A DNA stretch of 6,740 nucleotides, taken from NCBI GenBank assembly GCA_903866355.1, contig CAIPNE010000150.1, positions 1-6,740 on the forward strand, read 5' to 3'. This DNA comes from an uncultured Gammaproteobacteria bacterium (lineage in GTDB: Bacteria > Pseudomonadota > Gammaproteobacteria > Ga0077536). The position numbers and the translations under genes are program-made. A model generated the notes under the pieces. The model had not been told where the DNA came from. It saw only the letters and a list, made by a program, of their open reading frames with translations, and ran no database searches. Positions 1 through 6,490 of this stretch are shown here, one piece after another; within the stretch, counting starts at the first letter, position 1, and each line of letters starts with the position of its first letter.

Positions 1-598
1 GAAAGCGTTGGTCGCGGCGCGGCTGGGGCTGACGCCGCACGCGCCGCAGTTCGGGCGAGTAAATGAAAAAATCCATCTTCGTGCGATGCGTCGCATCGGT
101 GCGATAGGGAATCCACAGCTGCTGCTCGGCTTCGCTTTGCGGCGGGAAGGTGCTGTAGATCAACCAGCGGGAATACTCTTGGCCCGCCGGCAGATCGTGG
201 ATGTAACTCGCCAAGCCTGGCGCCGTGGACTGCCACACATACGACACCCCAACACCTTGATTGATATAGCCCGAGCCGGTAATGACCCCAAAGACGTCGA
301 CCAAGCTCTGCGGCCAGCGTGCGATATGCGTGAACTCTGCCGCACGATAGCCCATTTCCTCCGCCGTATAGGGTGCTTGAAATGGATAAGGCTCGGCCGG
401 CACATAGGCCACTTTGGCGTCGCGCGGGGTGTCGGTGGCGGGATCAAACGCCGCCCGGTCTGCCGCGCTGAGTTGGTCCAGCGTGCGCCAAGTCGGCTCA
501 TCGGCGTCAGCCCATGGGCTGTGCAAGGCCGCCAACAGCAGGCCCCCACAGCACCACATGAACCCTCGCTTGCGGCGCGATGCAGCGTCAGAATTCAT
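1..598 (-). CDS. DUF1329 family periplasmic/outer-membrane protein, 5' part (runs off left edge)
   Basis: The reading frame is open from an ATG at 598 to the left edge (199 codons), so the C-terminal half is missing; family members are usually about 450 residues. The N terminus has basic residues (RRKR, about 8-11), a hydrophobic stretch to about residue 30 and a likely signal-peptidase I site after ADA, so export by Sec is expected. No lipobox cysteine is seen. Near the left edge the protein reads YSPELRRVRRQPQPRRDQRF, which matches the arginine-rich signature I know from DUF1329 (LolA-like, 'outer membrane lipoprotein-sorting') proteins. The start is supported by GGAG at 606-609, seven bases upstream. 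The ATG lies inside the end of the barrel gene (11-bp overlap), so the two are probably translationally coupled and work together at the outer membrane. Biochemical role of the family is not established; a part in hydrophobic-compound transport is inferred from context. Confidence 0.85.
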   Translation of the reverse strand, partial: MNSDAASRRKRGFMWCCGGLLLAALHSPWADADEPTWRTLDQLSAADRAAFDPATDTPRDAKVAYVPAEPYPFQAPYTAEEMGYRAAEFTHIARWPQSLVDVFGVITGSGYINQGVGVSYVWQSTAPGLASYIHDLPAGQEYSRWLIYSTFPPQSEAEQQLWIPYRTDATHRTKMDFFIYSPELRRVRRQPQPRRDQRF

Positions 599-2132
599 AG
601 TTTAGCTCCCAGCCAAAGTTATCCCATTTGTCGTATTGACCGTAGAAGTCGGTCGAGTCGCCGCCGTCGTAGCTGTTGTAGACCAACTGCGTGTTGATGA
701 ACTGGGAAATTTTGTATTTCACCCGCAGTTTAGTTTTCACCCCCTGCCAGACCTGTACCGGCCCACTGAGCATGGGGAATACGGTCAGTTGAGCGCTTAG
801 GCGGTCACGGCTAAAGGCAAACGGTCGGGACAAATAGACCAACGGAATGAGCGTCCACTCATCGGAAATGCCACCACCAAAGCCGTAGCCCAGCGAGGAA
901 TTCCAGTCAAAAGTCTGGTAGTACGCCGCCTGAAAAATCAGCGTGGTGTTAGCCGGCATACCAAACTCTGCGGCCACCGCCGCGCGCAGCGTGTCGCGCT
1001 CGAGGGTGGCGTCGGTGTTGGCCCCTAAGCGTGCCGCGGCCTGTTTTGAATAATCCACAAAGACCACACCTTTGGTCAGCAACGCCTCGACCCTGAGCAC
1101 CACCGGCAGCGCACCCACCACCGGCATTTGGGCCAAGGTGGTGGCGTAGTCGGCGGTTGCCCCGAAGTGATGCAAGCGCGCATGTTCACCTTCTAAGCGC
1201 AGCGCCGCCTGCCCGTTCACCAGCTGCGTGCCTAGCACATGGTCAACGGCATTGCGGTCCCACAGGTAGGCGTAGATGAAACCGTAGGTCAGTGCACCCA
1301 TCGCGCGATCGAAACGCACGCCGTATTCGTGATCTTTGAAGTCGCCACCACGCGGGGTGCGGGTTCCCAGTCGGATATCGTTACCCGGCGGCGGGATTTG
1401 CGGTGAATACCACGGCGAGCCCGGCTGCGCCTGGCGGTCTGATTCGAAATCAAAGATATATAGAAACTGCAATGAATTATTGCCGAAGTGGACCGTCGTG
1501 TTGACCATCCACATGGGCAAGCGTCGCCATTCGTAGTCTTCGCTTTCGAGCTGCGCGCTCTCGCTGCGATCCATCGCGTTGATAATGTCGATGAACTGCC
1601 CGTCCATTTTGCCCCACGACACCTGTTGCTTACCCACGAGCAGGTCGAAACTCGGCGTGCGATAGCTGACGTAGAGTTCGCGCAGCACTTGTTCAGCGTT
1701 GTTGTAGAGTTTTACGGAGGAGTCGTGGCGGTCGGCATAAAGACCCTGCGAGCTCTGCCAGTCGTAGGCACCGTCATACATGGCGTGCACGATCGAATTC
1801 AGGTCCAGACCGTCGGCCACATGGTAGGTGGATTCCAGCTCCAGCAAGGTTTGCAGTTGCAGAAACCGGAAGTCTTGATTGCGATAGCCCACTTTCTCGT
1901 GCGGCTGGATTAAGACGTCGATGGATTCGCGCAGATAACCTTTGAAAGTTAAACGCGGCGAGAGGCGTTCAACCGGTTTGCGCACGTAAGTGCCCAGCGG
2001 ATTGAAGGTGGCCATGGTGCGATCGAAACTCGATAGCGCATCATAAAAAGCCCCGGCTCGCGCCATGCTGGGGATGGTTCCCAGCCATAGGCCCAGGAGC
2101 GCGATGGGCCAACGAAATCTGGTGTGCGTCAT
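588..2132 (-). CDS. DUF1302-like outer-membrane beta-barrel protein
   Basis: A 514-residue protein with a Sec signal peptide: basic start, hydrophobic residues about 9-22, and a clean AxA-type site (SMARA, cleavage after about residue 26). The mature part alternates polar and hydrophobic residues with many aromatics and ends in Phe (NYEF), as expected for a BAM-assembled barrel. The central block GKQQVSWGKMDGQ (167-179), IDIIN and EWRRLPMWMV (201-210) resembles the 'GKQ..WG..DG..ilDiiNP' block of DUF1302 proteins; the usual NP is NA here. At 514 residues it is somewhat short for the family. I chose ATG 2132 over the GTG at 2147, because AGAGG at 2138-2142 is well placed for 2132 and would lie inside the longer frame. 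Its partner DUF1329 gene follows with an 11-bp overlap. It probably passes or binds a hydrophobic substrate; substrate unknown. A generic porin-like barrel is the main alternative. Confidence 0.78.
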   Translation of the reverse strand: MTHTRFRWPIALLGLWLGTIPSMARAGAFYDALSSFDRTMATFNPLGTYVRKPVERLSPRLTFKGYLRESIDVLIQPHEKVGYRNQDFRFLQLQTLLELESTYHVADGLDLNSIVHAMYDGAYDWQSSQGLYADRHDSSVKLYNNAEQVLRELYVSYRTPSFDLLVGKQQVSWGKMDGQFIDIINAMDRSESAQLESEDYEWRRLPMWMVNTTVHFGNNSLQFLYIFDFESDRQAQPGSPWYSPQIPPPGNDIRLGTRTPRGGDFKDHEYGVRFDRAMGALTYGFIYAYLWDRNAVDHVLGTQLVNGQAALRLEGEHARLHHFGATADYATTLAQMPVVGALPVVLRVEALLTKGVVFVDYSKQAAARLGANTDATLERDTLRAAVAAEFGMPANTTLIFQAAYYQTFDWNSSLGYGFGGGISDEWTLIPLVYLSRPFAFSRDRLSAQLTVFPMLSGPVQVWQGVKTKLRVKYKISQFINTQLVYNSYDGGDSTDFYGQYDKWDNFGWELNYEF

Positions 2133-2137
2133 GGTTG

Positions 2138-2142
2138 CCTCT
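2138..2142 (-). promoter_or_regulatory. Ribosome binding site that sets the barrel gene start
   Basis: AGAGG on the minus strand lies five bases before the ATG at 2132. It falls inside the frame of the in-frame GTG at 2147, which itself has no good Shine-Dalgarno sequence. Starting at 2132 also gives a more typical signal peptide beginning MTHTRFRWP. Confidence 0.6.
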
Positions 2143-2359
2143 ATCACTTGTCAAAGGAGCATAGGGTGTTCGCTGAAGGCGCGCATTCTTGCAGTGCGAT
2201 AACGCCCTTTTTTAATTCAAACGGAGGGGTTTTTAGGCGCAAAAACCGAGATCTGGTTGCCCTCCGCGGCGCATCAGTCCTCGGCGTGAGCTCAACCCAA
2301 GCCTTAGGCTACGCGTGGCGGCAGCGTGCAGGCGCCAAACTGACGTTGGCCGCGCGGGT

Positions 2360-2410
2360 AAAAAAAGCGCCGCCGTACGCGCCAGCCACACGCCCGTTGC
2401 ACCGGCTGGC
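2360..2410 (-). terminator. Possible terminator after the CoA-transferase gene
   Basis: Reading on the minus strand, a perfect 7-bp inverted repeat (GCCAGCC at 2410-2404, GGCTGGC at 2387-2381, 16-base loop) is followed by a GC-rich stretch and then T7 at 2366-2360. The T run is 14 bases beyond the stem, so this is not a textbook intrinsic terminator, although a short GCGC stem directly before the T run could serve instead. It lies 54-104 bases past the CoA-transferase stop. Confidence 0.25.
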
Positions 2411-2463
2411 AACCAGCGAGCCGCCCCGCGCAAGTCAGCACAGGGGCGCTGGCGGCCGCCCAT

Positions 2464-3648
2464 TTACACCACCCGGCGCGCACGCAAACCGGCAATTTCG
2501 GTCTCGTCATAGCCCAGCTCGCCGAGAATCTCGGCGGTGTGTTCGCCCAGGGTTGGCGCACGACGCCGAATTTGGCCGGGACTGCCGGAGAGATCGATAG
2601 GCAAAGAAGCCACCGGTGCGGCCATGGGCAAGCCCGGATAATCCACCGGCGTCAGGAAACCGGCCGCCTGAATATGCGGGTCGTCCAAAGTCTGCTGCGG
2701 CGAGTACACCGGTGCTGCGGGAATGGCTGCCGCCTCGAGTTCAGCCAGCGCTTCCAGCGTGGTGCGCGCGCCAGTCCATTCGTTCATGCGCGCGGAAATG
2801 AGTTCGCCGTGCTCGGCGCGGCGCTCATCCGTTGAAAAACGGGGATCGCTCAGCCAGTGGTCTTCGCCCATGAGTTTGGTCCAGCGCTTAAACATCGGAT
2901 TACCCAGCGCATAGGCCACCAGCCAACCATCGCGCGTACGGAACATGTCGGAAGGTGCGCCCGCCACCCCCCGATTAAGGGTCGCCACGCGGTTGATTTG
3001 CGTCAGCTGCTGTTCCACCAACATGGCGTTATTGAAGGCCACAGCGGTGCGTAACAACGCCCCTTCCACTTTTTGACCCTCACCAGTTTGCGCACGACTC
3101 ATCAGCGCCGCCAAAGTGCCAAACGCCGCCATCGTCGCGCTCCCAAAATCCACCCAAGTGGCCGCCGCCCGCACCGGTTGCTCCGGGGTGCCGCTCAAAT
3201 AGGTGGAACCGCACATCGCCTGACCAACGCCGTCAAAACCATGTTTATGGCTCCACGGGCCGCCCGCTCCAAAGGCGGTCACGGTGGTGAGAATAATGTC
3301 GGGTTTGATCTGCCGCAGGCTTTCCAAGTCCAGCCCCAGCGCCCGCAACACATCGGGCGGCAGATTGGCCACCACCACATCGGCGCGGGCCACCAGCTGC
3401 GCCACGATTTGGCGACCTTCGGCGGAAGCCGGGTCCAGCGTCATGCCGCGCTTGTTGCGATTACAGGGCAAGTACAGCGCGCCCGTGCCGTCGAGACCCA
3501 CGGGCGTGAGCCAACGATCCTCGCCCCCACTCAGGCGCTCGACGCGAATAACATCCGCCCCCAAATCGCCCAGCAAGGCCGCACAGTAAGGGCCAGCAAT
3601 ATAGCGCCCAAAATCGAGCACCCGGATCCCAGCAAGCACGTCGGTCAT
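2464..3648 (-). CDS. Family III CoA-transferase (CaiB/BaiF type)
   Basis: A 394-residue cytosolic enzyme of the usual family length. It would move CoA between an acyl-CoA and a free carboxylic acid through an aspartyl-CoA intermediate. Family blocks appear in order: RVLDFGRYIAGPYCAALLGDLGAD (about 9-32), IRVE, NRNKRGMTLD (63-72, for the usual N..KR...LD), VVVANLPPDVLRALGLD (91-107), GFDG (137-140) and WVDFGSATMAAFG (165-177). D167 fits the catalytic aspartate (D169 in formyl-CoA transferase). The C-terminal part carries the typical AAAIPAAPVYSPQQTLDDPHI substrate-side block. The start is supported by AGAGGA seven bases upstream of ATG 3648. It is transcribed divergently from the amidase and followed by a 331-bp gap, so it is probably its own unit. 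The acyl group cannot be read from sequence; formyl, carnitine, succinyl-type, bile-acid and alpha-methylacyl-CoA racemase relatives share these motifs. Confidence 0.93.
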   Translation of the reverse strand: MTDVLAGIRVLDFGRYIAGPYCAALLGDLGADVIRVERLSGGEDRWLTPVGLDGTGALYLPCNRNKRGMTLDPASAEGRQIVAQLVARADVVVANLPPDVLRALGLDLESLRQIKPDIILTTVTAFGAGGPWSHKHGFDGVGQAMCGSTYLSGTPEQPVRAAATWVDFGSATMAAFGTLAALMSRAQTGEGQKVEGALLRTAVAFNNAMLVEQQLTQINRVATLNRGVAGAPSDMFRTRDGWLVAYALGNPMFKRWTKLMGEDHWLSDPRFSTDERRAEHGELISARMNEWTGARTTLEALAELEAAAIPAAPVYSPQQTLDDPHIQAAGFLTPVDYPGLPMAAPVASLPIDLSGSPGQIRRRAPTLGEHTAEILGELGYDETEIAGLRARRVV

Positions 3649-3670
3649 GTTGTTGTCCTCTCAGACTGGT

Positions 3671-3685
3671 GAGCGCCGCGCGCTC
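3671..3685. repeat. Perfect short hairpin in the CoA-transferase leader
   Basis: GAGCGC at 3671-3676 and GCGCTC at 3680-3685 form a perfect all-but-one-GC 6-bp stem around a 3-base loop. It sits between the candidate -10 box and the ribosome binding site of the CoA-transferase, so it would be in the mRNA leader. It has no T run after it on either strand, which argues against a terminator. It could be an operator or leader structure, or chance in GC-rich DNA. Confidence 0.35.
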
Positions 3686-3696
3686 GCAAGGGGGAA

Positions 3697-3705
3697 ATAA
3701 TAACA
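3697..3705 (-). promoter_or_regulatory. Candidate extended -10 promoter for the CoA-transferase gene
   Basis: On the minus strand the bases read TGTTATTAT: a TGn extension followed by TATTAT, a five-of-six match to the sigma-70 -10 box. It lies in the only AT-rich patch of the divergent region, about 50 bases upstream of the start codon. No good -35 box sits 16-18 bases further upstream, which extended -10 promoters can tolerate. Confidence 0.35.
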
Positions 3706-3747
3706 GCGTGGGCAAATGACTCGACGGTTGGCCCATAGCGGCCCCAT

Positions 3748-3783
3748 CATCGGGCTTGCTCCGATCATAAGGCTAGCCCGATG
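3748..3783. repeat. 9-bp inverted repeat including the amidase start codon
   Basis: CATCGGGCT at 3748-3756 is the exact reverse complement of AGCCCGATG at 3775-3783, whose last three bases are the amidase ATG. The 18-base loop holds the weak ribosome binding site AAGG (3769-3772). If transcription starts upstream of 3748, the RNA stem would bury the start codon. It could instead be an operator in the divergent promoter region. A 9-bp match at this distance is expected about once by chance in a window this size, so only its position makes it notable. Confidence 0.4.
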
Positions 3784-5199
3784 CACGCCATCAACGAACT
3801 GCTCACTCAGACCATGACCCAAGTGGCGCCACTGCTGGAACGCGGCGAAGTATCGCCGGTGGAATTAGTCGAGGCCCAGCTAGCGCGCATTGCCGCACTC
3901 GACGGCGAACTGCACAGCTATTTACTCGTCACCGCCGAACTGGCCCGCGCCCAGGCGCGCACCGCCGAGCGGGAAATTCGCGCCGGCCGCTATCTGGGCC
4001 CGCTGCACGGCATGCCCCTGGGGCTGAAAGATTTAATTTGCACCCAAGGCATACCCACCACCTGCGCATCGCGCATTCTGGGTGACTTCAAACCCTTGTT
4101 TGATGCCGCGCTGGTGGAGCGCTTCAACGCCGCGGGCGCGGTGTGTCTGGGCAAGCTCAACCTCACCGAATTCGCGCTCTATGGTTACCACCCAGCGTTG
4201 ACCTATCCGCGTAATCCCTGGCATCTCGAGCATTCGGCAGGCGTGTCGTCGAGTGGCTCTGGGGTCGCTACGGCGGCGTCTTTATGCTTTGGTGCCGTCG
4301 GCACCGATACCGGGGGATCGATCCGCTTTCCAGCGGCCGCGTGCGGCATCGTGGGCCTCAAACCCACCTTCGGGAAAGTCTCGCGCCACGGCGTTTTTCC
4401 GCTCGCCGACACCCTCGACCACATCGGCCCCATGACCCGCAGCGTGGCCGACTGCGCGTTAATGCTCAGCGTGATGGAAGGTCGTGACGAGCGGGATCCC
4501 GCCACGCGTAGCGACCCCAAGGTCGACTATTGCGCCGAAATCGCGCGCGGCGCCGCCGGCTTGCGGGTTGGCATCGACCGTGACTACTGCACCCAAGACA
4601 CTGATTCGGCCATGACCGATGCCGCGTTCCGCGCCTGCTTCATCCTGCATGGCCAACAGCTGGCAGTGCAGGACATCGACTTGAGCGGACTGACCCAAGT
4701 CTGCGACTACTGGCTGCCAACTTGCGCCGTGGACGCCCTACTACGGCACCGCGAATGGTTCCCGGCGCGCGCTGCCGAATACGGCCCGGTGTTCCGGGCG
4801 TTGTTGGAATATGGCCTGACAGTGAGTGCAGAAGACTATGCGCGCGGACAAAAATTGCGGCAGGTTACCACCGCTTTATTAGAGCAAGCCTTCCAGCACG
4901 TAGACGTCATTCTGTGCCCCGCCGCACCCGCGCCAGCGCTGCTCCAAAGTCTATTCCCACCCCAGCAAGTGGCCCCGCCGGAGGCCGTGGCACGCCTGGT
5001 CCGCTACAGCGCGCCGACCAATTTCAGCGGCCATCCTGCCCTCACCCTACCGAATGGATTTACGCCGGAAGGCCTGCCCACCGCGATGCAGTTTATCGGC
5101 CGCCACGGTGAGGAAGCGACGCTGTTTCGGGTGGCCGCCGCCTATGAGCGCGCCACCAGTTGGCAGCAACGGCGCCCGCCTCTCGGCGTGACTGCCTAA
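3781..5199 (+). CDS. Amidase-signature family hydrolase
   Basis: A 472-residue serine hydrolase of normal family length that hydrolyses an amide (or related C-N) bond to a carboxylate and ammonia or amine. The Ser-cisSer-Lys triad is visible: Lys83 in GPLHGMPLGLKD, cis-Ser156 in GVSSSGSG and nucleophile Ser180 in GTDTGGSIRFPA. Other family blocks are CLGKLNLTEFA (about 122-132), CGIVGLKPT (188-196), DHIGPMTRSVAD (213-224) and the C-terminal ALTLPNGFTPEGLPTAMQFIG (420-440). The serine loop reads GVSSSGSG where most relatives have GGSSGGS. No signal peptide is seen, so it acts in the cytosol. ATG 3781 has a weak AAGG eight bases upstream; a second in-frame ATG at 3814 would still keep the catalytic core but has no ribosome binding site. 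It is divergent from the CoA-transferase and convergent with the P450. Substrate unknown; GatA seems unlikely, because no gatB or gatC is present. Confidence 0.93.
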   Translation: MHAINELLTQTMTQVAPLLERGEVSPVELVEAQLARIAALDGELHSYLLVTAELARAQARTAEREIRAGRYLGPLHGMPLGLKDLICTQGIPTTCASRILGDFKPLFDAALVERFNAAGAVCLGKLNLTEFALYGYHPALTYPRNPWHLEHSAGVSSSGSGVATAASLCFGAVGTDTGGSIRFPAAACGIVGLKPTFGKVSRHGVFPLADTLDHIGPMTRSVADCALMLSVMEGRDERDPATRSDPKVDYCAEIARGAAGLRVGIDRDYCTQDTDSAMTDAAFRACFILHGQQLAVQDIDLSGLTQVCDYWLPTCAVDALLRHREWFPARAAEYGPVFRALLEYGLTVSAEDYARGQKLRQVTTALLEQAFQHVDVILCPAAPAPALLQSLFPPQQVAPPEAVARLVRYSAPTNFSGHPALTLPNGFTPEGLPTAMQFIGRHGEEATLFRVAAAYERATSWQQRRPPLGVTA

Positions 5200-5242
5200 G
5201 CACCACGGCGCGGTTCCCCGCCATAACGCCACCCGGATAGCG
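5200..5242. other. Convergent gap between amidase and P450 genes
   Basis: Only 43 bases separate the two facing stop codons, so both transcripts must end within or just past this stretch, or overlap as antisense RNA. There is no T run on either strand. Confidence 0.5.
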
Positions 5243-5245
5243 TTA
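5224..5245. terminator. Possible weak bidirectional terminator stem
   Basis: TAACGC at 5224-5229 and GCGTTA at 5240-5245 form a perfect 6-bp inverted repeat with a 10-base loop. It includes the P450 stop codon and lies 25 bases after the amidase stop. No U tract follows on either side, so intrinsic termination would be poor. Confidence 0.2.
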
Positions 5246-6490
5246 AACCAAGCACACCGGCAAGCGCACAAAGCCACGGAAGAACGGCAGCTCGCGCCGC
5301 GTGGGCGGCGCGCTGCCTGCGCGTAACTGAGGGAAATGCTCGATAAAAGCCTGCAGACAGATTTCACCCTCCAAGCGGGCCAGCGGCGCGCCCAGACACA
5401 CATGCGATCCGCTGCCAAAAGCCAAGTGGGCCGTGGCGTCGCGTTCGATGTCAAAAACATGCGGATCGGCACACTGCGCGGCATCGTGATTAGCGGCCGC
5501 CAACGCCACCGTGAGGGTGTCACCGTGCGCCACGGGGCAGCCGCCCACGCGGGTCTCGGTGAGCGCAATCCGGCCGGTCTCGGTGAGCGGACAGTCGTAA
5601 CGCAGCATTTCATCCACAGCCTGTGCGATGAGCTCAGGCCGCGCGCGCAATTTCAAACACTGCTCGGGATGCTGCAATAGGGCGTGCAGGCCGTTGCCCA
5701 TGAGGTCCGTTGTGGTGACATTGCCCGCCACCAACAGCTGCGTGCACAAGCTGATGATTTCAAGATCGCTCAGTCGATCGCGCAACTCTTGCGCGCGCAC
5801 CATCGCCGAGATGAGATCCTCACGAGGGGCGCGCCGGCGAGCAGCGAGCGTGTCGCGAAATAGTCCGCTCATCGCGAGATAGCTGTCACGCAGCAGGCGT
5901 TGGGTGGTGGCATCCCGCTCGGGATCATAGCCTTGGAGAATGGCGTCCGACCAACGCTTGAGGTCCGGGCAATCAGCGGCGGGCAGCCCCATCATCTCGG
6001 CGATGATACGAGTGGGTAGGGGCCCCGCGTAGCGCTCGATGAAATCAATGTCGGTTTCACCGGCCAAGGACGCCAGTTGCTGGCGGGTAATCGCCACAAT
6101 GCGCGGGCGCATGGCTTCGATGGCGCGCGGCGTGAAAGCTTTACTCATTAATTGCCGCACGCGGCGATGGGCGGGATCGTCCAGGAGTACCAGCGGCGGT
6201 TCATAAGCACCCTCGCCCGCACCCGGCGCCACCCCAGTGCCCGCCAGCCGGCGCAGGTAGGAGTCTGCGCGGGACTGGCGCGCATCCACGCTGAACTCAC
6301 GTTGGCGCAAGACCTGACGCGCATCCGCATAGCGTGTCACCAAGTACCGGCCGTAAGCCGCGTCCCAATACAGCGGCGCGGCCGCGCGCAACGGGTCGTA
6401 GCAGGCGTCGGGATCTGCGCGAAAATCCGGGTCGTGTGCGGTCAACGCAGCACCTTCGCGCAGCGGTTCAACCTCCGGCGCGGCGGCCAT
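5243..6490 (-). CDS. Cytochrome P450 (bacterial, soluble)
   Basis: A 415-residue haem monooxygenase, the usual size for a soluble bacterial class I enzyme fed by a ferredoxin and reductase (neither is in this window). Landmarks in order: C-helix HRRVR (H108, R112), I-helix AGNVTT (255-260), ExxR as EMLR (294-297), DPHVFDIERD (342-351) and the haem loop FGSGSHVCLG (358-367) with C365 as the iron ligand. No membrane anchor is seen. The I-helix has Val258 where most P450s have Glu or Asp before the conserved Thr259, while Thr260, Thr261 and Asp262 follow. Its ATG shares its A with the stop codon of the upstream enoyl-CoA hydratase gene (TGATG), and there is no strong ribosome binding site, so translation is probably coupled. 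The neighbours suggest a lipid-, terpenoid- or steroid-like acyl-CoA or acid as substrate, but the substrate cannot be read from sequence. I cannot assign a CYP family number. Confidence 0.95.
   Translation of the reverse strand: MAAAPEVEPLREGAALTAHDPDFRADPDACYDPLRAAAPLYWDAAYGRYLVTRYADARQVLRQREFSVDARQSRADSYLRRLAGTGVAPGAGEGAYEPPLVLLDDPAHRRVRQLMSKAFTPRAIEAMRPRIVAITRQQLASLAGETDIDFIERYAGPLPTRIIAEMMGLPAADCPDLKRWSDAILQGYDPERDATTQRLLRDSYLAMSGLFRDTLAARRRAPREDLISAMVRAQELRDRLSDLEIISLCTQLLVAGNVTTTDLMGNGLHALLQHPEQCLKLRARPELIAQAVDEMLRYDCPLTETGRIALTETRVGGCPVAHGDTLTVALAAANHDAAQCADPHVFDIERDATAHLAFGSGSHVCLGAPLARLEGEICLQAFIEHFPQLRAGSAPPTRRELPFFRGFVRLPVCLV

Larger units (their letters stand above)
2133..2463. 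other. 331-bp gap between the CoA-transferase and barrel genes, no convincing gene
   Basis: Both flanking genes read leftward. The right half (about 2280-2463) is very GC-rich apart from an A7 run at 2360-2366. An AT-rich island at about 2208-2245 lies 75-115 bases upstream of the barrel start and is the likeliest place for that operon's promoter, but I found no pair of -35 and -10 boxes with good spacing. A 76-codon minus-strand frame at 2233-2463 begins one base after the CoA-transferase stop (TAAATG). It has no ribosome binding site of its own, is rich in Arg, Ala and Gly, and looks like chance coding in GC-rich DNA. Confidence 0.5.

Noticed and set aside
550..598. Twin-arginine (Tat) signal in the DUF1329 protein
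   Set aside because: SRRKRGFM has paired arginines but lacks the hydrophobic residues expected right after them; an ordinary Sec signal fits better.
8..697. 229-codon plus-strand open frame
   Set aside because: Antisense to the DUF1329 gene and the end of the barrel gene, both with clear signal peptides, ribosome binding sites and family motifs; the product has no recognisable features.
2145..2147. GTG as an alternative start of the barrel gene
   Set aside because: It lacks a Shine-Dalgarno sequence, and the good one at 2138-2142 serves the ATG at 2132.
2149..2154. Perfect TTGACA on the minus strand before the barrel gene
   Set aside because: It is only 16 bases from the start codon, so a -10 box at normal spacing would fall inside the coding sequence; it cannot drive this gene.
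2233..2463. 76-codon minus-strand frame directly after the CoA-transferase stop
   Set aside because: The TAAATG junction is tempting for a coupled small gene, but there is no ribosome binding site, the composition is Arg/Ala/Gly-rich, and a T7 tract inside it looks more like transcript-end sequence.
2124..2600. 158-codon plus-strand open frame over the gap
   Set aside because: It overlaps the starts and ends of flanking real genes on the opposite strand and its product is low-complexity Arg/Ala/Pro-rich.
3073..3672. 199-codon plus-strand open frame
   Set aside because: It lies antisense within the well-supported CoA-transferase gene; its Arg/His-rich sequence shows no family motif and is typical of shadow frames in GC-rich DNA.
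5047..5613. 188-codon minus-strand open frame
   Set aside because: It spans the amidase 3' end on the opposite strand and the P450 in another frame, including the haem-binding region; both real genes are certain.
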